Shown: positions 12,502-23,315 of the stretch, piece by piece | How positions within the stretch are numbered: the first letter of the stretch is position 1 | Layout of the letters: each line of letters starts with the position of its first letter | Assembly: GCA_963082975.1 (NCBI GenBank) | Contig: OY720345.1 | Span: forward strand, 1,687,001-1,751,000 | Reading direction: 5' to 3' | DNA length: 64,000 nucleotides | From: Labia minor | Lineage: Eukaryota > Arthropoda > Insecta > Dermaptera > Spongiphoridae | The notes under the pieces: generated by a model | Databases searched by the model: none | The model's input: only the letters and a program-made list of their open reading frames with translations | What the model was told of the DNA's origin: nothing | Position numbers and translations under genes: made by a program

Positions 12502-14859
12502 ATGGGGGCTCGTCCGGGATCAGATAAGCAAGAGCTCGACGACGGTCATGATGATGAATTAACTACGCAGGAAATAGTTCAAATGAAATTATCTGAACTT
12601 AAAGAAGAATTAAAAAAACGAGGTATGTCACACGTTGGGAAAAAATCCGAATTATTAGTTAGGTTAATACAAATCGTTAATAAGGATCAGGAAGATGATG
12701 AAGAGAATGAAAGTGAATATGAAGATACTGGTGAACTTGAAGATAAACAAATTTTAAACGAAAAGCTAAATATTAATTTAAAATGTCCACCAGCACAGTT
12801 TTCAATAAAAGATATTGAAGAAAACCTTCCATATTTTACTGGTGATGATAGATTATCAATAGATAAATGGATTTCAAATTTCGAGGAAACGAGTATTTTA
12901 TTAAAATGGAACGATTTACAAAATTTTATTTATGCAAAAAGAATTTTGAAAGGTTCTGCAAAACAGTTTGTTACTTATGAAAAGGGAATTACTTCTTGGA
13001 AAATTTTAAAAAACAAATTAATAGATGAATTTAAAAAGAATATAAACAGTGCTATTATCCATTCTGAATTATCACGAAGAGGAAAACATCCAAATGAAAG
13101 CAGTCGTCAATATATTTATGCCATGCAAGAAATCGCTAGTCAAGGTAAAATAGAGGAAGACGCCTTAATTAATTATATTATTGATGGGATAAGAGACGAT
13201 GAATCTAAAATAATTTTATATCAAGCAAAAAATTTGAAACAACTTAAAGAGCAATTTGAAATTTATGACCGAATTCAAGGAAAATATAATTTTAAGAAAA
13301 ATAAAACTATTAATTATCAAACGAATGATTTTAGAAAAGATCAAATAGTTGATAAAAGGTCAACAAATATAAAAAATTGGAGATGTTTTAATTGCGGATC
13401 CAGTTTACATGATGTAAAAAATTGTCCTGATAAAGACAAAGGGCCCAAATGTTTCAAGTGTAATAATTTTGGCCATTTATCATCAAAATGTAGCGAAACT
13501 AGAAATAAAATGGAACCAGTTGCTTGCATAACAACTTCATATAAATTAATAAATATTAAAATAGCCACTGAAACCTATGAAGCGCTAATTGACACAGGTA
13601 GTGCTATAAATATAATTAGAGAAGATTTATATAAAATTATAAAAACCGATGAGATTGAAAATTCTATGATCCCTACGACAACAACATGCTATGGAATGGG
13701 AAATGTTGAAATAATCCCAAAAGGAATAATTAAATTAAAAATAAAAATTAACGAAGATGAGTATGCAACCAAATTTTACATTGTTGAAAAATCATTAATT
13801 AATTTTAAAATTTTGTTGGGACACGAAATGTTAAAAGAAAGCGAAATTTATGTAAGAAGAGGTTATATTTCAATCAAAAAAATACAAGAAGAAAATAAAG
13901 AAAATTTTAAAAAAGATGATGTACAAAAACAAAGCGACGATGAAATGATAATGATGATGAATGTCGATGATGATTTAAATATCGATGCACCTCCGAAATA
14001 TAAACCTGAAATAAAAGATTTAATGAAAAATTATATTCCTTCAAGTGATTCACCGACACAATCGGTTAACGAATTACCTGATTTCAATTCACAAACTAGA
14101 ACTAATCAAATTTCTGATGATATATATAAAAGACTTGAGGAGAGAATGGTTATACAAATGGTATACCAATTTCGTAGAACAGTTGAAGAATTAAAAAACC
14201 TTTATCAAAAAGAAATTGAAGAAAAAAAGACTGATGATAAAATTAATGAAGACAGACCCAAAGAAAATGGATCCAAACTCGATGATGATGATAAAATTAA
14301 ATCTAAAGTATCAGAAGAGTATGAAAAAGAAAAATACAAAAAAGATATTGACAAAAATATTAAATTAAAAGATAAAGAGGAAGATCGCGATAGAGAAAAA
14401 AAGGATAAAAGTTCCCACGATAAGCATAAATCACTTTCCCGATCACCAATTAAATCAAGAAGAAGAAGTCGTTCACGTCCATGCAGGAAAAGTAGAAGCC
14501 GGTCTAGATCACGAAAGAAGAGTCCTGTACATAGTAGTTGTCGCAAAAGTCATACACGACCTTCTAGAAGAAATAAGAGAAGTAGAAATAGAAGTCAATC
14601 AAGAAAAGGTTTAGATAGGAAACGTAAACGTAAACGTGATAGATGTTCTAGAGGCAGAGACCGAAGGGATCGAGATAAGGAAAGAGACCGAGAATTTTGG
14701 ATGGACCACGAAACACTACATGAAGCCATACCCAAGGATATCTTCGGGGACCGAAGATGGACAGGAATGGCCGAATGTGGGATGACGTCACCAAGCAGGA
14801 GAAGAGTAACGAGTGAAAAGTTGCTAGGGAAACGGCAGACTAGATCAGTTGTTGATTAA
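12502..14859 (+). CDS. SAP-Gag-zinc knuckle-protease-RS fusion polyprotein
   Basis: The ORF encodes 785 residues. Residues about 28-60 form a SAP-type DNA-binding motif (LSELKEELKKRG then GKKSELLVRLI). Residues about 110-260 resemble a retrotransposon Gag capsid region. Two CX2CX4HX4C zinc knuckles lie at about 295-308 and 317-330, followed by an aspartic protease with DTGS at about 364-367 and a LLGHEML block. The protein then enters an acidic, coiled linker and an Arg/Ser-rich region (about 630-735) like SR splicing factors. The polymerase domains are missing. The start ATG overlaps the primer-binding site and is the first possible start after the LTR. The last 27 residues and the stop are encoded by the 3' LTR. 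The RS segment is less AT-rich than the rest, which suggests capture of host coding sequence. The protein probably assembles particles around element RNA; nuclear targeting by SAP/RS is inference. Confidence 0.9.
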   Translation: MGARPGSDKQELDDGHDDELTTQEIVQMKLSELKEELKKRGMSHVGKKSELLVRLIQIVNKDQEDDEENESEYEDTGELEDKQILNEKLNINLKCPPAQFSIKDIEENLPYFTGDDRLSIDKWISNFEETSILLKWNDLQNFIYAKRILKGSAKQFVTYEKGITSWKILKNKLIDEFKKNINSAIIHSELSRRGKHPNESSRQYIYAMQEIASQGKIEEDALINYIIDGIRDDESKIILYQAKNLKQLKEQFEIYDRIQGKYNFKKNKTINYQTNDFRKDQIVDKRSTNIKNWRCFNCGSSLHDVKNCPDKDKGPKCFKCNNFGHLSSKCSETRNKMEPVACITTSYKLINIKIATETYEALIDTGSAINIIREDLYKIIKTDEIENSMIPTTTTCYGMGNVEIIPKGIIKLKIKINEDEYATKFYIVEKSLINFKILLGHEMLKESEIYVRRGYISIKKIQEENKENFKKDDVQKQSDDEMIMMMNVDDDLNIDAPPKYKPEIKDLMKNYIPSSDSPTQSVNELPDFNSQTRTNQISDDIYKRLEERMVIQMVYQFRRTVEELKNLYQKEIEEKKTDDKINEDRPKENGSKLDDDDKIKSKVSEEYEKEKYKKDIDKNIKLKDKEEDRDREKKDKSSHDKHKSLSRSPIKSRRRSRSRPCRKSRSRSRSRKKSPVHSSCRKSHTRPSRRNKRSRNRSQSRKGLDRKRKRKRDRCSRGRDRRDRDKERDREFWMDHETLHEAIPKDIFGDRRWTGMAECGMTSPSRRRVTSEKLLGKRQTRSVVD
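12503..12520 (+). promoter_or_regulatory. Primer-binding site, tRNA-Pro type
   Basis: TGGGGGCTCGTCCGGGAT begins two bases after the 5' LTR. It is the classical 18-nt sequence complementary to the 3' end of tRNA-Pro, as used by murine leukaemia virus; I recognise this match from general knowledge. Minus-strand DNA synthesis would start here. The ATG of the element's ORF starts one base upstream, so the site also encodes the first codons. Confidence 0.9.
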
Positions 14860-15001
14860 TTAACGAATTGGAGATAGACTATACGGAAGAGAAATAAGAT
14901 TTTCAAGGAATTACGAGCCAAAAATAATTATTAAGAATTTGAATTGTTATCTTATGTATTTATATAATTTTGATTTATTAAACGATTAAAGAATTCCTAC
15001 A
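14776..15001 (+). repeat. 3' LTR of the Gag-protease-RS retrotransposon
   Basis: It is 226 bp and identical on reading to 12275-12500. Its first 84 bases encode the C-terminus and stop codon (14857-14859) of the upstream ORF. The sequence just before it (about 14746-14775) is only moderately purine-rich, so the polypurine tract is weak. TATA (15002-15005) follows as the likely target duplication, in a TA repeat that makes the call ambiguous. Confidence 0.95.
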
Positions 15002-15962
15002 TATATATATATATATATATAATAGTTATTATATTAACGTTAGAAATATAATTTAAATTAAGAAGAGAGGGGAGAGATAGTGAAAAAAAAAAAAAAAACA
15101 TTACGAGCTAGTAAGGATAGTGGAAAAAAAAAAAAAACAAAATCCAGAAAACGATATATAAGATGAATCTTGGTAATAAATATATTTTTTTTCAGAGTGG
15201 CGCTATGATGGTAACAGATGTAGCTATTTTCATCCGCTAACGCGTCGCCCTTGCCGTGATTTGCGTAATGTTCTGTCCCTGGCCAGGGCTGGTAGCCCCC
15301 GTCTCTTTTTCATATTATCTTTTTTTCTGAATCCTTCCCCTCCCCATCCTCCTCCTCCTCCTCTAGACATTTCATTTTGGCGTTTCTTGGCCGCTTGCCG
15401 ACACCGTGCTTGTCTTGTGACATCATCATTTCGGCATTTTGGCTAAGATTTCAACCCCAACCCGGGGCTCTTGTTTCGCAACATACATAGAACTTCTATT
15501 TATATGATTATGACTAATTTTATAGGCCGTATTCTGCATGTATGGTGTTTGCAAAGAAATGGGGTCCATCTTTTGAAACGACCGAAGTTACAAATAGAAA
15601 TTGTATGTCCAGGACATAAAATCAAATAAAATGAACATTTTATGTTGATCAGTAAATGCGTTTTAATAATATATAGTAAAAATAAATTATATAAAACAAA
15701 GTCATAATAATAAAAAAAGCGATCAACATAATCAAATACGACTTATGAAAAATATTATATAAAAATATAAAAAAGTAATAAATATTGAACTTTGATATAT
15801 AATGAATAAAAGTTTAATTGAAATTTAACAAATTGATAAGTTTATTATATTAAACCTTTAATAGTAATAATATTGAAATAAGTATTATTATATCTATTTG
15901 AATTTATTAATATGTAATAAAATAATTGCTTAAGTAATATAATAAGAATGATTAGAAAAAAT
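15002..15962. other. Non-coding stretch with a GC-richer island
   Basis: It begins with a TA repeat and two A-tracts. At about 15190-15480 there is a clearly GC-richer, low-repeat island (for example ACGCGTCGCCCTTGCCG). The 61-codon frame there has no family resemblance. The island is a candidate regulatory or conserved element, which cannot be tested from one sequence. Confidence 0.5.
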
Positions 15963-16427
15963 CTGGAGTGTCTTCACTCGCGACTATCTCGCAAATTTAA
16001 AATTGGATTAATATATTATATTTAAATTAAATTTAATTAATTATAAATTATAATTTAAAATTAATAAATAATATTTATTATTTATTAATATCCAGCGCGT
16101 GTTTGGCTTTTGGTTGATCGGCAGTCAACGTGTTAAGAAATTAATTTCGATACTTTCAGTAAAATTCTATATATAGCAGTTTTATACAATCTTCAATAAT
16201 CATGTGAAAAACTCTAAATATGGATGACATTATTTGGATTTACTATTTTAAATTAAGAAAATACTAATAAAGTTGATTTTTCTCGAGGATAAAACCAATA
16301 CAGATCGATTTATCTTTATAAATATTATCTATGGTGTGAATTTCAAAAAAAAAAAAAAATACTTAGAGCGGTTTAATATCTCAAAAAAATACAAATAAAT
16401 ATATACAATTTTTGCTAGTATAATAAG
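15963..16427 (-). repeat. X/Y-superfamily repeat, copy D
   Basis: On the minus strand it starts CTTATTATACTAGC, runs through the shared blocks AAACCGCTCTAA, GAAATTCACACCATAG and the TCCTCGAGAAAAATCA-type block. It ends in GCGAGATAGTCGC...GACACTCCAG. The end module is repeated in plus orientation at about 29940-30192 and is similar to the GGACACTCCCG tail of family X. It has no coding capacity. It links families X and Y, because it has the Y head and an X-like middle and tail. Confidence 0.55.
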
Positions 16428-17765
16428 TAATAAGATAAGATAAGAAACCATGTGTATAATAGTATAGTGTATATGGATTTGATTCATTCACTTATGGATT
16501 GGGGTTTATTTCCTCTTCACTTTCAACTTCCATTCATACCCATACAAGGGAAGAATCAATAAGACAAGAGCGTGTTGTCGGTTATAAATCGGGGAGGGGG
16601 GGGGGGGACTTGGCATCGGGTTGACAAGACTCCTTCTCCTCGTGCTGCTGGAATTTCACAATTGGATTCCTCAAAGTGAACGGGTCATAGAAAGGAATAG
16701 TTCTCAAAAAAACAAAAAAAAAAAAAGAACAGGTTGAGAGTTTGTGAAAAAAATACCCTACCAGGACAATATTAGTTGTAATTCTTACTTAATCTTAATG
16801 AAAAAAAAAATTCGCAATTTATCTACTAGTGATCTTGATTTAATAATTAAAATTTAAAACAATCAATTCAAATATGTGTGTCTGTGTGTATTAGATCAAA
16901 TAAAATAATTAAATTAATATTTCGTTCGTGTGGTAAATATTTAAATATTTTCTGATATTATTTATTTTTTATCTAAAAGAATCTCAAAAATTTAAAAATT
17001 AAACTTGATTTTTCAATTTCAAAGTTCATTATTGCAGCATGCACTGTTCGTTACTGTAATTTTATTTTTTTACACAAATTATGGTAAAAACCCTCTATAA
17101 TACGAATCAGATATTTAATCATAAATAAAATCAATATAGTATGTATTTACCTATTATAAATAAATAAAAAAAATTTAATCGTTTCAATAAAACTTTTAGA
17201 AAATACATTCCTTGCAATGTAATATATATGATTTGTTATTATTTCTAAACATCTTATATTCTATAAAAATTATGAATAAAAATCTTAAAAATTTTTAATA
17301 ATATAAATTATGGTATTTATAAATTAAATTTTTATACTAAAATGGAATTCTACAATTTAACTTATTTCATAATAATATAAATAAGTATAAAAATTTTTTT
17401 ATAAAAAAATTTGTCGGTTTATGTGTTTAATAAAATTTTTATTATTACAAAAATTTGACTTGATGTTTCACATATAAATAAATAAAACTAGATGCGCCAA
17501 ACGTTTTTCTTTGAATCTGAACCAAATCATCCATAAACTTTGTCAGGCTTATAGAAAAATTATTTTATTCTTTTTAGTGCAATTTAAATTGTATAAATTT
17601 TATTTAATAATATATATTAAGAGAGAAATAGAAAAGATGATGTTATATGAAAGTTTGCAAATTTGAATAAAACAAAAGAAAATTAATTAGTTAATTGACA
17701 TAAAATTATTAGTTTAATTTGCCTTTTAAAATATTTAAAATTAATAAATTTGTAAAAAAATAAAT
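16428..17765. other. Non-coding AT-rich stretch
   Basis: A small GC-richer patch with a G-run lies at about 16590-16670. The remainder is AT-rich and repetitive at low level. No gene, RNA or element end was recognised. Confidence 0.55.
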
Positions 17766-17815
17766 GTGTTTTGCAGAGATTCGAACCGCAGAGGCAAAAA
17801 CATTAGGGCGGGTCT
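17766..17815 (-). repeat. Degenerate tRNA-derived SINE fragment
   Basis: On the minus strand the sequence carries GGTTCGAATC, a near-consensus B box, preceded by GCAAAGACCCGCCC. The GGGCGGGTCTTTGC motif recurs at 18107-18119 in the same plus orientation, suggesting a repeated family. The T-stem does not pair well and no acceptor stem is visible, so it is not a tRNA gene. Confidence 0.35.
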
Positions 17816-19275
17816 TTGCAATTTTTTTTTCAATTTAAAGAGTATGTTTATTAGCCAAAAAAAAAATTTTACAATAGTTGATTATCAGAACATACAAAAG
17901 ATGAAAGTTACAATATTTACAAGATTAAATTGTTTCTATTGCGATCATTTATTGATACGCTATTACAATTTTAGTTAATTATATTATGTTTTATTTACAT
18001 TTGTTTTCTTTTTTTTACTTAAGTATATTTTAAGTTTAATATACATATAATCAGGGTTGTGATTGTCAACTCACCAGGAAAGGCTAGTAAAACCTGGAGA
18101 TTGCTGGGCGGGTCTTTGCTCATTTACCCATCATGCATTTTAATTTTCAAATGCCCTACCAGGATAGTTGACTATCTATCTCCTTGTCAATAAAGTTATC
18201 CGTCAGAATCCGTCAGATGGAGTGAATGAAAATTCAAATATTAAAACATTATATTTCAATTATATTTCTTCCATACCTTTTTTAGGAATCCATTGAAATA
18301 TCAATAAAAATTTAAAGTTGATGAAAAATCGATTTGAATTTGTCATAGGAGCGAACAGACAGACAGACCGACATGAAGTATAGTTGATAAAAACGTTATA
18401 ATATAAAAATACAAACGTTTATTCATTCATTCATGCAAAAGATAGGAATAGAAGAATATCCATTTCCGCTTTAATTAACAATAATCTTAATTCTCAATTA
18501 ATAATTGGAGATAGAAAAAGCTTCAATATGAAATTTGTATGTAGGCGTTTCTGGATAGGACCACCGACCGACCGGTTGTCGAGTAAATATTGAATCGAAA
18601 GTCGAGTCCGGAATCTCTTTGGGTCCCTAAAGGATTGTTTTTGACCACCTCCACCCCCTCAGCCATCCTATTTTAATCTCCAGTGAGAATCATGGCATCA
18701 TGTTTATGCGTCTATTTAGTTTTTGTCTGATTCAGTTAATGCCGGTGGGCGATTGTTCATAGTTTCGGTAGAAATCACTATGGCACATTCTCGTGTGCAT
18801 ACCTTTCGCGGAGATACTGAATCTTTGTTTTAAAGTATGCATTATTCACTAGTGCCATGGCTCCCATTCTCCTTTACTCTTCCAAAGCATTCCAATATTT
18901 TACCTCCACCCCCTCCTCCTCCTCCTCCTTCTCCATTCATATGCCCCTTTTACTCACCAGCCATATTTTATTCGACACGAATAATTACATCACTTTTATT
19001 CTTACAAGTCTTCTTATAACATATAAGAAACTATAATTTATTTAAAAGATTTGAAATTCTCTTAAAAGATAATGTGATTAGGTAAGAAATTTTTAAGATA
19101 ATATATAATTGAGAATAGATTTTTCTCGTACATTCATTCATCAAGACAGAAAGAATAATTAAAATGATTAATGATACAGGAAATTATTAATTATTTGTTA
19201 AATTCCAATCCATTAATTATATATTATTTAATAATTAACCGAATGAATTATTCATATTTCATTTAGACAAACGGA
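17816..19275. other. Non-coding stretch with a moderately GC-rich island
   Basis: About 18050-18200 includes a second copy of the GGGCGGGTCTTTGC motif. The segment at about 18540-18830 is less AT-rich, low-repeat and non-coding, a candidate conserved element. A C-rich tract at about 18905-18935 explains the short proline-rich frame there. No gene was recognised. Confidence 0.5.
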
Positions 19276-19947
19276 AATATTGAGATATTAAACCGCTAGA
19301 TGTTTTTTTTTTTTTTTTTTTTTTTTGAAATTCACACCATAGATAATATTTATAAAAAAAAATCGATATGTATTGGTTTCATTATTTTCTTATTTTAAAA
19401 TAGTAGATTTAAATGACGTCATCCTCATTGAAATTTGCCTCTTGCTATTCTTTTTTTATGGAAAATGTATTAATATATTTTTATATTTAAAATATTTTAA
19501 AATTTTTTTATTTAATATAATTATTTTATGTGTTTCTATCTTGAAAATATATTATACATATTATTTAAGATTAAAACAATTTCTTTCTTTAATTAATATT
19601 CATTTAAAATGATTGATTCAAATAAATTATTGAATAAACATGATCTATTAATAATAAATACAAATAGAAATGCATAAATAAATAATGTTTTAATTCCTGT
19701 TCCTTTAAAATATTTGAAATTTTTTAATCTGTTTTGTCGTTTAATTTTTTGTTATAATTCTTCTCTAAGTTTTTATTAGTTAATTTTATTATTTATTATT
19801 ATTATTTATGTATGTATTATTGAGAACTCCAAGTTTCATTCATTTTAATCAGATTGATGCAATAATGTAACATTTAATAATTCTAATAAATAATTAAAGA
19901 ATCAATATTTTTTAAAGGGTCCAGCGATAGCTCGTTGTTCCAGGTAC
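19276..19947 (+). repeat. Modular repeat family Y, copy B
   Basis: It contains the GAGATATTAAACCGCTAGA head block, a T-tract, GAAATTCACACCATAGATAA, a TGACGTCA site (19414-19421), a block shared with the other copies (AATCAGATTGATGCAATAATG) and the terminal AGCGATAGCTC hairpin with CCAGGTAC. TAT follows the end, as at the 33459-35047 copy. It is non-coding and lacks the tRNA-like module. Confidence 0.5.
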
Positions 19948-20619
19948 TATTTAATTATTTTAATAAGTACTTTATTTTTAAACCTTTTCTTTTGTTTTGT
20001 TTTAGAAACTATGTTTAAATATTGTAGAAGTAGAAGTATATATTGTAATTTAATATACGTACTTTTTCAAATCATCATTTTTTTATGTTGTCAATCATTT
20101 TACATTTAATTTCTTATGTATCCTATCTCTAAAAATCTCGATCAAATCGACAATCAGTTTTTTATTTTTCAGAAAGAGTCAGAGAAATCGATTTTAAACT
20201 CTTTCATGTTCAAATTCGTTGATATCTCCATTTTTCAACCACCATCAATGGTGATGGCTTTGCAAAAGCCATCTATATATTTGCTTAATGAAGATGAAAA
20301 CTCTATGATAAAACACTTTTAAAGTTCCATTCTATATTACTCAATAGAATTATTTTCTATATATATATATATACTAGCTGCTCAGAGCGCCTTCGGCGCT
20401 CTTCACACCTAGACGGGGGCTCCGCCCCCTGTACCCCCGAGTTGTACATAGTATTTGGTGGTTGAAAGTATTAAAAGGTTTTCATCCATTTTGTTTCAAT
20501 CAGTATATTACATAAAACATTCATTTCTTTTTGTGTTCTTATTTAAAAAATATATTTTAATTTAATCACTATATTAATTATATATATTATTATTGTATAT
20601 GTTATATCTATCTACCTAT

Positions 20620-21370
20620 GTGGCTCAACGATACTCTAAAGTTCTTAGAAGCAACAACCACATTTCTCCAAGTGTCCCTATCCTGAGCCCTTATTCCATC
20701 TCTCTTACGTCCCTTCCTACGCGTCATTGGTTTTCCAAGCGGACGTTTTCCAATCGGTCTTCCCACCAATATCTTTTTCCTCTCCCATTCTTGCCACGTG
20801 CCCTGCCTATCGCAGCTTTTTCCCTTTTATAACCCTAACTATTTCTGAAGATGCAGAGAGGCCATGCAATTTCTTGTTATACAGTCTCCCTCATACCCGG
20901 TGACCTCATCTTTCTTTGGCCAATAAATGCAGGGAAGAATCCTATTCTCAAATACTCTGAATCTACTCTCATCTCCAAGGGTCATAGACCATGCCTCCCA
21001 CCCATATAATGCAACAGGCAAAATAATCTTTTTATATATTCCCTTTGATAATAATTTTGAAGAGATAAGCCTCTTTATTGCAGATAACAGGCGTTTCCCG
21101 ATTGCAACCCCGATTAAAATTCTTCTCAAATATTATTATCCTTCGTGATTACATTCAATTTTTCTACATATTCAAATTCTACATTTTGTATCTTAAGATT
21201 TTGTATGTTAATACTCTTCCTCTTTGTTACTAAATATTTTTTCTTATCACTATTAATTTCAAACCTCCATTAAATTTTCCTCGCTATCTGTAATTGCAAT
21301 TGCCGAATCTCCTATTATATTTAAGTCGTCTGAGTAACCTAATATTTTACAATTGATTTCCGCATCTTAT
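20620..21370 (-). pseudogene. Captured LINE reverse-transcriptase fragment in Helitron
   Basis: The minus strand encodes the RT box GYSDD (codons at about 21325-21339) and the motif ILGYSDDLNIIGDSA. Further on it encodes LPVALYGWEAWSM and an ESRFRVFENRILPCIYWPKK stretch. This is the C-terminal part of an RTE/CR1-like non-LTR polymerase. The longest open piece is 96 codons (20839-21129); stops and frameshifts break the rest. The endonuclease and upstream RT motifs are absent. Because the same segment recurs between Helitron ends in other copies, capture by the Helitron is more likely than independent LINE insertions. Confidence 0.7.
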
Positions 21371-23106
21371 TCTTTCTTTACTACCTTCAAGAGAAATTTG
21401 AAGATTGAAAATTTGAAAAAGTTTATCCGGATCTATTGAGTTATGCGTATGTTTTACTAAAGTCTACAAATAATTAGTGAACAGAAATATTGAATTCGCG
21501 GTTTTGTTCCTAATATCTGTCATAATGAAAATATCTTAATTAATGTTGGTCGATTTGGCCTGAACCCGCAATGATATCTCCTAATATTTCCTCCGCCTAT
21601 AGTTTATAAGTATTGTATATGTTATAATAGAGTATAATATTTCTTGATCATTACATTTTGGTATTTTATTTTCATTGCTAGATTATTATTGAATATTTTT
21701 AATTATAATGAAACTTGAGAAAATGCAAAAATAGAGACTTGAGACAATTTATAAAAATTAACGGTATAAAACTATAGATAAATGACCAATATATACATCA
21801 TTAATAGTATTAATTTAAATTAATTGATTTATTTGTTTTTTTTATTATTAAGTTCATTTATTAATTTTTTTAGATCATAGTTATTTTCCTTAAAAGAAAC
21901 TTAAATTCTGTGGTGCTAGGGGATTTGAAAATTATTAGCCGCAATATGAAGATTTCGCTTACAGTTTCTGTCATGTCCGACCTCCATCCAACAGTTATTT
22001 TCTGTTAAGTTTTTTGCTTCTCTTAATCATGTGATCTATATATTTAATTTTTTTTGATTCATTATAATAAAATTTAAACAAATAAAAATTTTTACTTTGT
22101 TAATTTATATAAATTTCAATATAAACTGATTGTGAGTGATACGCTTAGCCAATACTCTGAATAATTTGTGTACAAAAATATTGAATGTTCTTAGCGAGAT
22201 TTGATATAATGTTGTACGATTTGTCCTAAATCTGAATTAGAAGAAAATTATAAATTGCATTAAAATGAGACCTTTTAGAATAAATTATTTAATTGAAATG
22301 ATATTTAAATATAAGAATTTAAAAAAATATTATATTCTTTGTTTGGCAATTGTTATTTAATTATGTGCAACATGATTCGACTTGCACAGAGCATCGTTAT
22401 TTTTTATTAATATCACATAATAAAAATGAATCTTTTAAACATAATAAATAAAAAAGACATTTTAATAAATTTAAAAAATATACCCAATTTAAAAATGTCA
22501 AAAATTTAAAACAACTTTATATCATCATATTTTAATTTTTATATAATATATATATATTTAGTAATTAATAATAGAGTAATTAAATTAAAATAAAAAACAA
22601 AGATAATATAATTCAGTCATTTTAATTCAGGTTAAATAATATTTTTTTTTATTATTCAATGATAAAATTTATATATTATTATATATATATTATAGAAAAG
22701 AAGAAATATTCAATTAAATAAAAAATAATTTAAGATAAAAATATGATCTAATAAATATTTTAATTAAATTGAGAACTTTTAGAATAAATTATTTAATTGA
22801 ATTGATATTTGTATATTAGAATTTAAAATAAAAAGGGAAATATTATAATAATTCTTCGATTGGGAATCTCTATGATAATTCATTGTTTGAAATGATTCCG
22901 CTAGGCCGACAGTGAGCCGCGAGCTGCTCTTGAATGAACAACACGGAGAATTATATAAACTTTAAAAAATTAATTTCTGCGGTTATTGATAAGATATTAA
23001 TAAAATTTATAGCCTATGTTACTCTAGAGGTATATAAGAATATTGTGATGTAATTTCAAAGAAATCGGTTCAGCCAATTCTGAGTCTATAAAATAGTAAT
23101 TTTCCG

Positions 23107-23201
<95 letters not shown>

Positions 23202-23202
23202 G
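23107..23202. repeat. (GACA)24 microsatellite
   Basis: It is a perfect tetranucleotide array of about 96 bp just inside the 5' end of the minus-strand Helitron. It explains the cysteine/leucine/serine/valine repeat frame on the minus strand, which is not a gene. Confidence 0.95.
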
Positions 23203-23315
23203 TGAAAAATTCTAAAGTCACTTTTGGATTCTAGAGGTCATGAAACGCGAAGATATGCAAAAATTTTTAAATTCTGAGCAATGTGCAGACAAAAACCTTT
23301 TTTTATATATATAGA

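Larger units (their letters stand above)
12275..15001 (+). mobile_element. Complete non-autonomous LTR retrotransposon (Gag-protease-RS type)
   Basis: The element has two 226-bp LTRs (12275-12500 and 14776-15001) that read as identical, begin TGTGGG and end CCTACA, and are flanked by TATA (12271-12274 and 15002-15005) inside a TA repeat. A tRNA-Pro-type primer-binding site follows the 5' LTR. One ORF fills nearly all of the interior. It has Gag, zinc knuckles and protease but no reverse transcriptase, RNase H or integrase, so it would need those in trans. This resembles the TR-GAG class described in plants, with the added SAP and RS domains. LTR identity and the intact ORF suggest a recent insertion. 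Confidence 0.92.
20374..23315 (-). mobile_element. 2.9-kb non-autonomous Helitron carrying an RT fragment
   Basis: On the minus strand it begins TCTATATATATAAAAAAAGG after a host A. It ends with two stem-loops (GGGGGCGGAGCCCCC and GAGCGCC-GAA-GGCGCTC) followed by CTAG and a host T. These are Helitron-type termini with no target duplication. The interior contains a (GACA)24 tract near the 5' end, long AT-rich sequence and a decayed LINE reverse-transcriptase 3' half (about 20620-21370). No Rep/helicase is present. Related copies lie at 996-1783, 44540-46946 and 55643-56748. Confidence 0.7.

Noticed and set aside
12502-12525. N-terminus MGARPG resembling a lentiviral Gag start and a myristoylation signal
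   Set aside because: The first residues are dictated by the primer-binding site; the residue expected to be Ser/Thr is Gly, and the rest of the protein is unrelated to lentiviral Gag.
17766-17815. Minus-strand tRNA gene
   Set aside because: There is a good B box, but the T-stem and acceptor stem do not pair.
20374-20470. The GC-rich stem-loop tail as the 3' UTR of a LINE
   Set aside because: CTAG ends, A/T flanks without duplication and the exact empty site for the 44540-46946 copy favour a Helitron.
23107-23202. Regular array that might suggest CRISPR-like repeats
   Set aside because: It is a pure tetranucleotide microsatellite in a eukaryotic genome, without spacers.
23024-23221. Minus-strand frame with a CLSV repeat
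   Set aside because: It is the translation of the (GACA)n microsatellite inside a Helitron.
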